A stretch of DNA of 53,726 nt, taken from assembly GCA_051251725.1 (NCBI GenBank), contig JBPOFN010000029.1, positions 1 to 53,726 of the forward strand, in the 5' to 3' direction. Within the stretch, counting starts at the first letter, position 1. Each line of letters opens with the position of its first letter. Below are positions 43,302 to 52,583 of the stretch, in pieces. This DNA comes from JALZUE01 sp051251725 (GTDB lineage Bacteria; Pseudomonadota; Gammaproteobacteria; Enterobacterales; Alteromonadaceae). The notes under the pieces were generated by a model. The model had not been told where the DNA came from and made no database searches. It saw nothing but the letters and a program-made list of their open reading frames with translations. A program made the translations under genes and the position numbers.

Positions 43302-44451
43302 TCATACGATAACGCGCTCTACCGGATCAGGGTCAAGCGTTGGTGTTATGCTACTTAATAAGACAAAACTAAGTTTATCCGCATTCCACTGCCAAGCACC
43401 TTCGGCGCCAACACTTTGAATACGCACGTTATGAATACCCGCTGTTGGTATAAGTAAGTTATTTGAAACAACATTACTTTGCATTACGTCCCAGTCACCT
43501 GTAGCAGGAATATCAGCAACACCTGCAGACATGCTATTAATGAATACTTCTACACCTGTTCCGCTCGCAATAGGTGTTCCTGCATCAATGATAAAACGGT
43601 AAATACGCGCTATGCTTGAGTTAACTGATTTCCACGTTACTTCTAGGTCAGTTGCATTATTAGGTGTAAAGCTGACTTCGGCTTGAAAAGTACCCGGTAA
43701 AACAATTACTGCTGTACTTGGTAAACCAATCGACTCTACAGCAAGTCTTCTCACACGAATACTGACTTGATCTCTAACACCTTCTTCATAAATGTAGCGA
43801 GCACGAACTGCTTTTTCTTGATCTGGAAAACGTGTTGATAAATCAGGTTTATCTTAATCATGTAAGCCCCAAATCAACCGCCGACTAATGGCCGATCGCC
43901 TTCAGGTAATTTCTTTTTAATCTCTTGGGTAACAAGGTTATGATATTCAAAAACTTGCTCAAAACTTGACATAACAAAGCTAGATTCGCCATTTTTACGG
44001 AAAAATTGGTCTAGGTATTCACTAACCCATTCAGCGGCATAATCAAACCGTCTTAAAATATATTTACCAGCATCGTCATCTTTACCTGATAAATGGTTTA
44101 GCCAATATAATTGTGTCGGGAAAGCGCCATGTGGGGTAATACCCATGATTATTTCGTCACTACGAGCTTCATATGCTCTTATTGATTCAGGTAAAGTGTC
44201 GTACATATTGTCTTTATGCCATTGGCCAAAATTAGCCAAGTCAGCAATATGTGGTTTACCCCCGATTTCAGGATCTTGCGCTGTTGCTTTAAAAATCCAT
44301 GTAGACAGCAATTATCACGACTAAAATAGCCACCAAGTTCGTTCATCAGGTAGTTCATGGTATCGGCTTCACCTTGCCAATCACCTTCAGTTAAATTGAA
44401 ATGCACGTTAATGTGCTTACGGTCAAACCAAATTAAGAAGCTATGAGCAAT
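43302..44451 (-). pseudogene. Decayed polysaccharide-degrading enzyme (agarase-like, GH86 suspected)
   Basis: Three consecutive minus-strand pieces in different frames read as one protein. Piece 1 (to 44451) has 'WFDRKHINVHFNLTEGDWQG' and 'YLMNELGGYFSRDN'. A frameshift near 44311 leads to piece 2, 'STWIFKATAQDPEIGGKPH' through 'KKLPEGDRPLVGG', which stops at 43874. After an apparent internal loss, piece 3 begins near 43850 as 'KPDLSTRFPDQEKAVRARYI' and ends in a beta-sandwich-like domain, 'GIHNVRIQSVGAEGAWQWNA', resembling carbohydrate-binding modules. Start, signal peptide and most of the catalytic domain are missing. The family assignment is from memory of marine agarase/porphyranase sequences and is tentative; the pseudogene status is firm. 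Confidence 0.7.
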
Positions 44452-45024
44452 TTACTGATAGAGTTTCTATTCATATAACACTACTTATTATCGTTATTAA
44501 TGTTTTCAAGATAGTTAATTTTTGATATTGAAAATTATTCGAAATAATCGTTTTATGATTAATTACGTCAGATTTCTTAGCAAAGTTAAACTATAAGTGC
44601 CAATTAATGTTAAATAAGCAGCTTGGTTAAAACGACAACTTACTAACAAGAAAAAAAATTACTTAGAGCTGCTGGGAAAACTGCCCTCAAAGGTACCGCG
44701 ACAAAGTAAAAATTAATGGTACCTAGGAGAAAACAGTGAGATCAAACTGCGCCACCCATTAAATCAATTAAAAATCAATACCTTAACTTGACACACTAGT
44801 AACAAGGTGTCCAAAATCGCATAACAAGTGTTCGTAAATGAATTTAGCTCGCTGAGGGTTTTGCCGTTATAAAAAAACAAGCCTGTGAATATCAAATAAT
44901 GCTATTGATATTAGCGCTTTAATATTTGAAAATATGATGAGTATGTACAAATATACCTATAGATAACCGCACGGTAAGATACAATACTTAATTCAACTGC
45001 CTCCATTAACACCAAGAGATAAAC
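44452..45024. other. Long non-coding region upstream of radA
   Basis: These 573 AT-rich bases between the relic and radA contain the radA promoter and probably more decayed sequence. Two GGTACC sites and an imperfect GACAC/GTGTC inverted repeat near 44790-44815 were noted. No coding sequence could be recognised. Confidence 0.4.
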
Positions 45025-46416
45025 ATGGCTAAAAAAGATAAAACGCAATTCCTATGTAGCGAATGTGGCGCAACTCACCAACGGTGGTTAGGTCAATGCT
45101 CTTGTGGCCAATGGAATACACTGGTTGAATTTAAAGAAGCCAAAATAGTTACCCAGCGCACGCCACATAATAAAGCCCATAAAGGCTATTCAAAACTAGA
45201 CGCTAAAATTGAAAAGCTCAGTGAAGTTTCTGACATGAACTTAATTCGCTTTGACACGGGTAGCGCTGAATTTAATCGCGTATTAGGGGGGGGGATTGTT
45301 GAAGCGTCGGTAGTATTAGTGGCTGGCGATCCCGGCGCAGGTAAAAGTACCTTACTGATTAAAACTTGCTCGAGCTTAAGCCAACAAGGCAAAGCTTTGT
45401 ATACCTCAGGCGAAGAGTCTAAAAGCCAAGTACGTGACCGAGGTTTGAGATTACAGCTTAATATCGACAATATCGATATTATGAACTCCGGCGACATCGA
45501 ATTAATTTGTGATGTTATCGTTGAAGAAAAATACAAATTTGTTGTTATTGACTCAATTCAAACGGCGTTTGTCAGCTCACTGCCAAACGCGCCTGGCGGC
45601 GTAACTCAAGTAAAAGAGTCGGCCGCTATGTTAAACCGGCTTGCCAAAGAACATGGCGTTACTGTTTTATTAGTTTGTCATGTTGCTAAATCAGGCGATA
45701 TGGCCGGTCCAAAAGTGTTAGAGCATATTGGCGACAGCATGTGTAAACTTGAATGTGAAGTTGACAGTAAATACCGAACCTTACGCGCCTCTAAAAACCG
45801 TTTTGGTGATACCTCTGAAGTTGGCACTTTTGCCATGACCTCACTTGGTATGCAAGATATTACCAATCCATCCGCTATCTTCCTCGAAAAAGGTAGTATT
45901 GAGTCAAGCGGCAATATGACCTATGCCTCGAACGATGGCGGCCGAACTTTACTTATCAATATTCAAGCGCTAGTAACCCCCACCCATGGTGAAATACCAG
46001 AGCGCGGCGTGGTAGGCATTGACTATAAACGCGTGTCGATGTTACTGGCAATTTTACGTAATCGCATGGGCGAAAATATTGGCGGTAATGACATATACGC
46101 CAATGTAGTCTCTGGCGTAAATTTAAGTAAAGAAGTGGGTGCCGATTTACCATTGGTATTAGCGATGATCTCATCACATCGCAACGCCGTTTTCCCTTCC
46201 AATACCATTGCCTTTGGTGAAATAGGGCTGTCTGGCGAAATTCGTCCGGTGCCATCAGGTGAAGAACGGGTTAAAGAAGCGATTCGTAATGATTTTAAAA
46301 CCATCATTTTACCCAAACGTAATTACCATCCACGGATGCGCGTTGAAGGTGTAACTATTATGCCAGTATCGAGTGTTAGTGAATTACATCAAGTTTTTGA
46401 GCTCGCAAAAAATTAA
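45025..46416 (+). CDS. radA: DNA repair protein RadA
   Basis: RadA (Sms) is a RecA-like, DnaB-type ATPase that promotes branch migration in recombinational repair. The 463 residues have a zinc finger (Cys11, Cys14, Cys25, Cys27), Walker A 'GDPGAGKST' near 101, the RadA-specific 'KNRFG' near 258, and a C-terminal Lon-protease-like domain without the protease dyad ('FGEIGLSGEIRPVPSGEERV'). Codons 88-90 (three glycines) are written as a run of nine G, a slippage-prone tract in an AT-rich genome. A one-base change there would truncate the protein. The copy here is in frame. Confidence 0.97.
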   Translation: MAKKDKTQFLCSECGATHQRWLGQCSCGQWNTLVEFKEAKIVTQRTPHNKAHKGYSKLDAKIEKLSEVSDMNLIRFDTGSAEFNRVLGGGIVEASVVLVAGDPGAGKSTLLIKTCSSLSQQGKALYTSGEESKSQVRDRGLRLQLNIDNIDIMNSGDIELICDVIVEEKYKFVVIDSIQTAFVSSLPNAPGGVTQVKESAAMLNRLAKEHGVTVLLVCHVAKSGDMAGPKVLEHIGDSMCKLECEVDSKYRTLRASKNRFGDTSEVGTFAMTSLGMQDITNPSAIFLEKGSIESSGNMTYASNDGGRTLLINIQALVTPTHGEIPERGVVGIDYKRVSMLLAILRNRMGENIGGNDIYANVVSGVNLSKEVGADLPLVLAMISSHRNAVFPSNTIAFGEIGLSGEIRPVPSGEERVKEAIRNDFKTIILPKRNYHPRMRVEGVTIMPVSSVSELHQVFELAKN

Positions 46417-46546
46417 TTTAAATGCCATGAAAAAGCCAGCTAACCATGATCTGCTAAACTGAATAACAGGGCAGAATAAAAAGTGTGTCATGAAAGTGCT
46501 GAATAAAAAAGCTGACAAATATCTAGGTGATAAAAGGAAGTTAACA

Positions 46547-48928
46547 ATGGCAATAACTGAAAAACAATCATCTTTGTCTTCACGTATTCAGCAACAGCCA
46601 ATAACGCCAGCTACAAGCAAAATTTTCACTGCCCGCTTTTTCTTATGGCTCATTTTCTACTTGGCTATTTTTTCCACCACCAGCCAAGCAGAAAAACTGA
46701 CCCTAGCACGCATTTATAGCTCGCCATCACTCAATGGCGAAGTGCCCAGAAAAGTACAGTTCTCCCCTGATGGCAAGTTAGTCAGTTATTTAAAAGCTAA
46801 AACAAACCATAAAAGCCAGTACGATCTTTGGGTTTTTAATATCAAAACACAAAACCACCAGTTATTAGTTAACGCCAATAAACTTTCAGCGGAAAACGAG
46901 CAGTTATCTGACGAAGAAAAAGCTCGGCGCGAACGCCAACGCTTATTTGCCCAAGGCATAATTGAATATGCTTTTTCACCTGACAGCAAGGCGTTAATTT
47001 TTCCATTAAATGGCAATATTTATTATTACGATTTAACCCGCCAACAAGTTCAGCAATTAACCAAAAGTGAAGATTTTGATACCGATGTGAAATTTTCCCC
47101 TAAAGGGAATTATCTTTCTTTTATTCGCCAGCAAAATATCTATCTTTATCACCTAAAATCGCAGCAAGAGATACGACTAACAAAAGATGGCGCTGGGGTG
47201 ATCAAAAATGGCATGGCGGAATTTATCGCGCAAGAAGAAATGGGTAGAATGACCGGTTATTGGTGGTCGCCAACCGAAGCTCATATCGCTTTTTTACAAG
47301 TCGATGAATCACCGGTCGCGGTTACCAAGCGCAATGAAATTTATCCTGATGATATTAAAACTATCGAGCAGCGATACCCTTTTACCGGTACCAACAATGT
47401 CAAAGTGAGCATTGCATTAGCAAACATTGACACTCAAAAAATCAAGCACATCAAGCACCACAGCGAAGTCAATGCTAGTGAGGACGGCTATATCGCCCGC
47501 CTTGATTGGCTGCCAAGCGGAGAAAGTTTCAGCTATCAATGGCAAAGCCGCGATCAAAAAACCTTAGCACTTAGGCGCTATCAACTAGCAAGTGAACAGC
47601 AAAAAACGCTGATCACTGAAAACAGTCAACACTGGCTAAACTTGCATGATGATTTGTTTTTTTTAAAGCAAGATAAAAGCTTTATTTGGGCATCCGAACG
47701 AGACGGTTTCAAGCACCTTTATCACTACCACCAAAACGGCCAATTGATCAAACAATTAAGCCAAGGCGCTTGGGTAGTGGATGAATTGGCTTATGTTGAT
47801 GAAAAAAATGGCTGGCTTTATTTTACAGGCCGAGCTGACTCAGTACTTGAAAAGCATTTATACAAGGTGCCGTTATTCAAACAATCATCAGCAGAGCCAA
47901 TTAAAATCACCGAGCTACCAGGCATGCACGACATAACTTTTTCATTAACCACAGGCGCTTATCTTGACGTTTTTTCAAATGTAAGTACGCAAAAAAATAT
48001 TTCCCTTAACAGTATTAATACTATTAATAGTCGCAATAACACTAACATTAATACTAACGCTAAAAATAGCGACCCCAATATAAGCAGCAGTAAAAAAATA
48101 CCGTTAACACATAATCACCTTAACAGCACTGGGCCACTCGCTAAGTTTCAAGATGAATTAGTGCTGCCAAGCTTTGGCACCCTCAAAACAAAAAATAACA
48201 CTTCGCTTTATTACAAAATATTTAAACCTAAAACATTAATTGCGAATAAAAAGTATCCGGTTATCGTTAAAGTATATGGCGGTCCGCATGTACAACGGGT
48301 TACGAATCAATGGCAAAAAATCAACTTAACGCAATATTTAGTTCAGCAAGGTTTTATTGTTTTTCAGCTTGATAATCGCGGCTCAAATAAACGCGGCACC
48401 GCTTTTGAATTTCCCATTCATAAACAATTAGGCAAGATTGAACTTGAAGACCAAATCACTGGCGTGAAATTTTTACAAACCCTGCCTTATGTTGATAAAG
48501 ATAACATTGGTATTTATGGTCACTCTTATGGCGGTTATATGGCTATTATGGCAATGTTAAACGCTGAGCAATATTTTAGTGCGGGCGTTGCGGGCGCACC
48601 GGTAACTGACTGGCTATTGTATGACAGCCATTATACCGAGCGATATTTAAGCCACCCAGATGATAATCAACAGGGTTATAAGCTAAGTGGTGTTTTTCCT
48701 TATACAAAAAACTTAACCAAACCGCTGTTTATTTATCACGGTATGGCTGACGATAATGTATTATTCACCCATACCAGTAAACTGATAAAACAATTACAAG
48801 ATCAAAATAAGCATTTTGAGTTAATGACCTATCCGGGCAGTAAACACAGTATGCGAGGTAAACAGGTCAAAATTCATTTAGGCCAAAGTATTGTAAATTT
48901 TTTCAATCGCCATTTAAAAAGTAACTAA
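46547..48928 (+). CDS. S9B-family dipeptidyl peptidase (DPP-IV-like)
   Basis: The enzyme releases X-Pro dipeptides from peptide N-termini. From ATG 46547, which has AAGGAAG 6 bases upstream, it has 793 residues; an in-frame ATG at 46490 would add 19 but lacks a good site. A hydrophobic segment near 31-50 ending 'STTSQA' looks like a signal peptide. An N-terminal beta-propeller carries the double-Glu pattern 'AEFIAQEEMGR'. The C-terminal alpha/beta hydrolase domain has the triad Ser660 ('GHSYGGY'), Asp735 ('GMADDNV') and His767 ('SKHSM'). Residues about 478-520 are an Asn/Ser-rich insert between the two domains. arfB starts 4 bases after the stop. Confidence 0.92.
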   Translation: MAITEKQSSLSSRIQQQPITPATSKIFTARFFLWLIFYLAIFSTTSQAEKLTLARIYSSPSLNGEVPRKVQFSPDGKLVSYLKAKTNHKSQYDLWVFNIKTQNHQLLVNANKLSAENEQLSDEEKARRERQRLFAQGIIEYAFSPDSKALIFPLNGNIYYYDLTRQQVQQLTKSEDFDTDVKFSPKGNYLSFIRQQNIYLYHLKSQQEIRLTKDGAGVIKNGMAEFIAQEEMGRMTGYWWSPTEAHIAFLQVDESPVAVTKRNEIYPDDIKTIEQRYPFTGTNNVKVSIALANIDTQKIKHIKHHSEVNASEDGYIARLDWLPSGESFSYQWQSRDQKTLALRRYQLASEQQKTLITENSQHWLNLHDDLFFLKQDKSFIWASERDGFKHLYHYHQNGQLIKQLSQGAWVVDELAYVDEKNGWLYFTGRADSVLEKHLYKVPLFKQSSAEPIKITELPGMHDITFSLTTGAYLDVFSNVSTQKNISLNSINTINSRNNTNINTNAKNSDPNISSSKKIPLTHNHLNSTGPLAKFQDELVLPSFGTLKTKNNTSLYYKIFKPKTLIANKKYPVIVKVYGGPHVQRVTNQWQKINLTQYLVQQGFIVFQLDNRGSNKRGTAFEFPIHKQLGKIELEDQITGVKFLQTLPYVDKDNIGIYGHSYGGYMAIMAMLNAEQYFSAGVAGAPVTDWLLYDSHYTERYLSHPDDNQQGYKLSGVFPYTKNLTKPLFIYHGMADDNVLFTHTSKLIKQLQDQNKHFELMTYPGSKHSMRGKQVKIHLGQSIVNFFNRHLKSN

Positions 48929-48932
48929 AAAT

Positions 48933-49346
48933 ATGACATGGTATATCAACGAATACATTTCTTTAGCAGAAGAAGAGCTAGAATTAACCGCTATTCGTGC
49001 ACAAGGGGCTGGTGGCCAAAACGTTAACAAGGTTTCAAGTGCTATTCACTTGCGCTTTGATATCAGCGCTTCTTCATTACCTGAGCTCTATAAAGAAAAC
49101 TTGCTAGCACTAAAAGATAAACGTTTAACCAAAGACGGAATTTTAATTATCAAAGCGCAGCAATTTCGTACCCAAGAAAAAAACAAATCGGATGCGCTAG
49201 CAAGATTAACGGAATTGATTATTAATGCCGGAAAAGTAAATAAAATTCGCCGAGCAACAAAACCGAGCCGTAATTCACAAAAAAAACGTATGGATCAAAA
49301 AAATCAGCGCGGGCAAGTTAAAGTACTTCGTAGTAAAGTTTTATAA
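48933..49346 (+). CDS. arfB: Alternative ribosome-rescue factor ArfB (YaeJ family)
   Basis: ArfB is a codon-independent peptidyl-tRNA hydrolase that rescues ribosomes stalled at mRNA 3' ends. The 137-residue protein has the release-factor GGQ motif in 'RAQGAGGQNVNKVSSA' near residue 28 and the positively charged C-terminal tail ('KPSRNSQKKRMDQKNQRG') that senses the empty mRNA channel. The codon-recognition domains of RF1/RF2 are absent, as expected. It lies 4 bases after the peptidase gene, so the two are probably co-transcribed. Confidence 0.94.
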   Translation: MTWYINEYISLAEEELELTAIRAQGAGGQNVNKVSSAIHLRFDISASSLPELYKENLLALKDKRLTKDGILIIKAQQFRTQEKNKSDALARLTELIINAGKVNKIRRATKPSRNSQKKRMDQKNQRGQVKVLRSKVL

Positions 49347-49535
49347 TCCGCTATGTTAATCAAACTGGAAAAAGGTTAATAGAAACCGCCTATTTGTTAA
49401 TAGAAAAAGTGCAACTTGTTAATCTAATGTAGCTGTCTATTTCCTTTACAAAACCTGACGACTCTTGTGACGACACTTGTACAACACTCACAAAGATAAA
49501 AATAAAAACCTATAAAAACAACCTCTTGACAATCA

Positions 49536-49551
49536 TGGCATGATGATAGCA
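49536..49551 (+). promoter_or_regulatory. Probable sigma-54 promoter of the PEP-CTERM gene
   Basis: TGGCATG-ATGA-TAGCA fits the -24/-12 consensus TGGCACG-N4-TTGCA. The invariant GG and GC are correctly spaced and two positions mismatch. The predicted transcript starts about 50 bases before the GTG start. A TTGACA upstream at 49526 could also be read as a sigma-70 -35 but lacks a properly spaced -10. Confidence 0.6.
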
Positions 49552-49613
49552 TTATAGGTTTATATTAAGAAATTTGTAATTACCGATGCAGCTAATGCAT
49601 TTAAGGATATGTT

Positions 49614-50171
49614 GTGAAAAACGTAGTTATTCTATTTTTAGGTTTATTTGTTAGTACCGCACAAGCGGATGTTATTAATGCTTTTGATATGGAGTACGAT
49701 ACCTCAAATTGGGTTATTGCCGGTGATGCGAATTTTTCCGATATTGATCCCGTTGATACTATTGACGACACCTTAACGCAAATTAGTAATGATGATATTA
49801 GTGGCAGTGAATTTAACACTGACACCACAATTGCCGCCCATAGCAACGGCATCGTTTCCTTTGATTGGTTATATACCACCATTGATGGTCCAGAATTCGA
49901 TTATTTTGGTTGGTTATTAGAAGGTCAATTTACCTTATTAACTGATATATCAGTTAATGCCGAGGAGCTGCAGCAAGGAAGTGCCTCATTTATGGTTAAT
50001 GTAGGGGATATCTTTGGTTTTAGAACCGTATCTACTGACTCAGGATTTGGTAGCTCAGAAACTATAGTTTCTAACTTTAGTTTTACTGAAGTACCAGAGC
50101 CATCATCAATTGCTTTTTTTGCTCTCGCTTGTGCTTTAATTAGCTTTTCGAGAAAAAATAAAAAAGCTTAA
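49614..50171 (+). CDS. PEP-CTERM sorting-domain exported protein
   Basis: The 185-residue protein has a signal peptide ending 'STAQA' (residue 18), an acidic beta-rich body, and a C-terminal PEP-CTERM signal. That signal consists of 'VPEPSS' at about 160-165, a hydrophobic helix ('IAFFALACALISF') and a basic tail ('SRKNKKA'). Such proteins are recognised by an exosortase, which is not in this window, and are linked to exopolysaccharide or biofilm matrix. The body is rich in Asp and Ser/Thr and has no Cys before the C-terminal helix; its function is unknown. Translation starts at GTG with AAGGAT upstream. A probable sigma-54 promoter precedes it and a terminator follows. Confidence 0.88.
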   Translation: MKNVVILFLGLFVSTAQADVINAFDMEYDTSNWVIAGDANFSDIDPVDTIDDTLTQISNDDISGSEFNTDTTIAAHSNGIVSFDWLYTTIDGPEFDYFGWLLEGQFTLLTDISVNAEELQQGSASFMVNVGDIFGFRTVSTDSGFGSSETIVSNFSFTEVPEPSSIAFFALACALISFSRKNKKA

Positions 50172-50302
50172 TGAATAAATAAACAATAAAATTATTTAGT
50201 CATTAGTACAGAAAAAGGAAAATTAGTGAAATGGAGATATTCAGCCGGTGATAAATTTACTTCACTCAATGAAATAATTCACTAATAATTAGCGCAGTAT
50301 CC

Positions 50303-50338
50303 AAAAAAACCTTTAACATCTGTTAACGGTTTTTTTTT
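50303..50338 (+). terminator. Terminator of the PEP-CTERM gene
   Basis: A stem of AAAAAAACC-TTTAAC and GTTAA-CGGTTTTTTTT, with one mismatch and a long T tract, lies about 130 bases after the stop. Confidence 0.8.
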
Positions 50339-50410
50339 GCCTGTAAAAACTTAAACCATTCACCAATTTGAATAACAATTATCAATAACAAAAAATAAAG
50401 GAATAAACCG

Positions 50411-50890
50411 ATGAAGCTTTTTTACCAGCAAGTTAAATCAGTATCAATAATAGCGAGTTTACTAGTCGCGATGTGCTTACCCTTTTCTACTTATGCTGTT
50501 GCCAGCGGTTTTCAAGCAGAAATTGATGATTTTTTTAAGCTCTATCAAGCCGGAAAAGTTAACTTAGCTGTTGATACTATTTATCAATCAAATAGCTATG
50601 TCACTGCGATACCCGATCAAATCATGCAAGTTAAAAATCAACTCAATTCGTTAAATGGCCTAATGGGCGCTTTACATCATATTGATAAAATTAATGATTA
50701 TTATGTCGGCGATAAGTTTGTGCATTCAACTTACTTAGTGATTTATGACCGCCAGCCACTGAGATTTGAATTCCAATTTTTTAAAGTCAAAAAGCAATGG
50801 CGAATTTATTCATTCTCTTTTGATGATGATCTTACTGATGATATTGAGAGATTAGCGCGTAAAGCCGCTATTGAACTAAATAATCAATAA
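50411..50890 (+). CDS. Secreted protein of unknown function
   Basis: I do not recognise this 159-residue protein. It has a signal peptide ('ASLLVAMCLPFSTYAVA', cleavage near residue 32). A mature alpha+beta domain follows in which a helical first half ('IDDFFKLYQAGKVNLAVDTI') leads to strands 'STYLVIYDRQPLRFEFQFFK' and 'WRIYSFSFDDD'. This order resembles NTF2-like/DUF4440-type folds, often used for small-molecule binding, but no catalytic residue stands out. AAAGGA precedes the ATG. Its own terminator follows. Confidence 0.75.
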   Translation: MKLFYQQVKSVSIIASLLVAMCLPFSTYAVASGFQAEIDDFFKLYQAGKVNLAVDTIYQSNSYVTAIPDQIMQVKNQLNSLNGLMGALHHIDKINDYYVGDKFVHSTYLVIYDRQPLRFEFQFFKVKKQWRIYSFSFDDDLTDDIERLARKAAIELNNQ

Positions 50891-50928
50891 GCAACTCTGC
50901 GTTAGGTAAACCTTAGTACTAGTTACAA

Positions 50929-50980
50929 AAAAGCCACAACTAAACTTGAGCTAAGCTAAGTTTCAGTTGTGGCTTTCTTT
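50929..50980. terminator. Bidirectional terminator before hldE
   Basis: AAAGCCACAACT-A-AACTT pairs with AAGTTT-C-AGTTGTGGCTTT around a 10-base loop, between the secreted-protein gene and convergent hldE. Confidence 0.85.
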
Positions 50981-51087
50981 AAAGCTAGTTAAGGCTTTCA
51001 TTAAGACATTAGTTAGTCATTAATTAAGGTTTACGTTAAAACGTAAATCATCACTGTCTTAAGCTTTAATTAGCTATATATTCACGC

Positions 51088-52515
51088 TTATGGATCAGAG
51101 CGAATGGTTTTAATAATAGCGGAAGTAGAAATACCATCTTCAAAGTTTAATACTTTTACTTCGCCGCCAGCAGCTAACACGTCTTCACCACCAGCGATTT
51201 CCTCAACACTATAATCACCACCTTTCACCAGTGTGTTAGGCAGTAAATTAGCAATTAATCGTTGTGGCGTGTCTTCACTAAATGCCACCACCCAATCAAC
51301 TGACGCTAATCCAGCTAATACCGCCATACGTCTTTCCAAGCGATTAACTGGACGACCAGCGCCTTTGAGCTTTTTAACTGAAGCATCATCATTCACAGCA
51401 ACAATTAATCGGCTACCTAATTTTTTGGCATTTTCTAAATAAGAAACATGACCGGCATGAAGAATATCAAAACAGCCATTGGTCATGACAATTTTTTCAC
51501 CGCATTTTTTGGCTAATTCAACAACAATTTTTAATTGCTCTTCCGACATCACCCCTAAGCCACTTTCATGGCCGGTATGTAGCTCTTGTGCTAATTCGGC
51601 TTCACTCACTGTTGAGGTACCAATTTTGCCAACAACAATGCCAGCCGCAATATTTGCCAACGCACTTGCTTGGGTCAGCTCAGCTTTGGCAGCAAAAGCC
51701 AGCGCTAATGTAGCAATAACCGTATCACCAGCACCGGTAACATCAAACACTTCCCTTGCTTGGGTCGGCAGATGAAATTCGTCCTGATCTTTACGTAGTA
51801 ATGTCATACCATGTTCACTGCGAGTGATTAACAAAGCTTCTAACGATAAATCTGTTAATAGTTGCTGTCCTTTGGCGACTAAATCCGCTTCGGTTTTACA
51901 CTCACCAACTACCGCTTCAAATTCAGACATATTCGGCGTTAATAAAGTCGCGCCTCGATAACGACTAAAATCAGATCCTTTAGGATCAACCAGCACCGGA
52001 ATGTTTTTCGCTTTTGCCATAGCAATTAAACGCTCAACTTCAGATAAGGTGCCTTTGTCATAATCTGAAATTAATAATAGATCATGTTGAGACAATAATT
52101 CTTCGGTTTTGCTCAATAATGGTGTTTTGTCGATTGCTTTTAAACACTCTTCAAAATCCAAACGCAGCAACTGTTGATTACGAGATAAAACACGCAATTT
52201 CGTTATGGTTGGCACAACACTTTGTTGGGCAAAATGACAGGCCACTTTAACCGCAGATAAATGGGTCGACAACGCTTGATGAGCATCATCTTCACCGGTA
52301 ATGCCAATCAGACTTACTTGGCCACCAAGCGAGGCGATATTTAATGCCACGTTAGCCGCGCCACCTGGGCGATCATCACAATGATTAATTTTAACAACCG
52401 GCACCGGTGCTTCTGGAGAAATACGTTGTGTTGGCCCTTGCCAATAACGATCTAACATGACATCACCAACCACTAAAACCCGAGCTTGTGCAAAAGCTGG
52501 AATATCTACTTTCAT
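51088..52515 (-). CDS. hldE: Bifunctional heptose 7-phosphate kinase / heptose 1-phosphate adenyltransferase
   Basis: HldE makes ADP-D-glycero-D-manno-heptose for the lipopolysaccharide inner core. The 475 residues contain an N-terminal ribokinase-like domain (about 1-320, with 'RPGGAANVALNIASLGG' near 51 and 'VFDVTGAGDTVIATLALA' near 258) and a C-terminal nucleotidyltransferase domain (about 340-475, with 'MTNGCFDILHAGHVSYLENA' near 345). Both active-site motifs are intact, including the nucleotidyltransferase HxGH. It is divergent from the LpxL-type gene across 68 bases, joining two lipopolysaccharide functions. Confidence 0.98.
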   Translation of the reverse strand: MKVDIPAFAQARVLVVGDVMLDRYWQGPTQRISPEAPVPVVKINHCDDRPGGAANVALNIASLGGQVSLIGITGEDDAHQALSTHLSAVKVACHFAQQSVVPTITKLRVLSRNQQLLRLDFEECLKAIDKTPLLSKTEELLSQHDLLLISDYDKGTLSEVERLIAMAKAKNIPVLVDPKGSDFSRYRGATLLTPNMSEFEAVVGECKTEADLVAKGQQLLTDLSLEALLITRSEHGMTLLRKDQDEFHLPTQAREVFDVTGAGDTVIATLALAFAAKAELTQASALANIAAGIVVGKIGTSTVSEAELAQELHTGHESGLGVMSEEQLKIVVELAKKCGEKIVMTNGCFDILHAGHVSYLENAKKLGSRLIVAVNDDASVKKLKGAGRPVNRLERRMAVLAGLASVDWVVAFSEDTPQRLIANLLPNTLVKGGDYSVEEIAGGEDVLAAGGEVKVLNFEDGISTSAIIKTIRSDP

Positions 52516-52583
52516 CCTTCATCCTATAACAGATATAATGGCGCTAGTGTAACACATCAAATTCAATGAGTTGACAACAGACT

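Noticed and set aside
44179..44406. Small 75-codon minus-strand gene
   Set aside because: Its first half continues the glycosidase relic and its second half is out-of-frame sequence after the frameshift, so it is part of the pseudogene.
46023..46316. Antisense open frames within radA
   Set aside because: They are mirror frames of a well-conserved gene, with no ribosome site or independent protein features.
49526..49556. Sigma-70 promoter (TTGACA) for the PEP-CTERM gene
   Set aside because: No acceptable -10 occurs at 16-18 bases; the sigma-54 pattern in the same stretch fits better. A weak sigma-70 role cannot be excluded.
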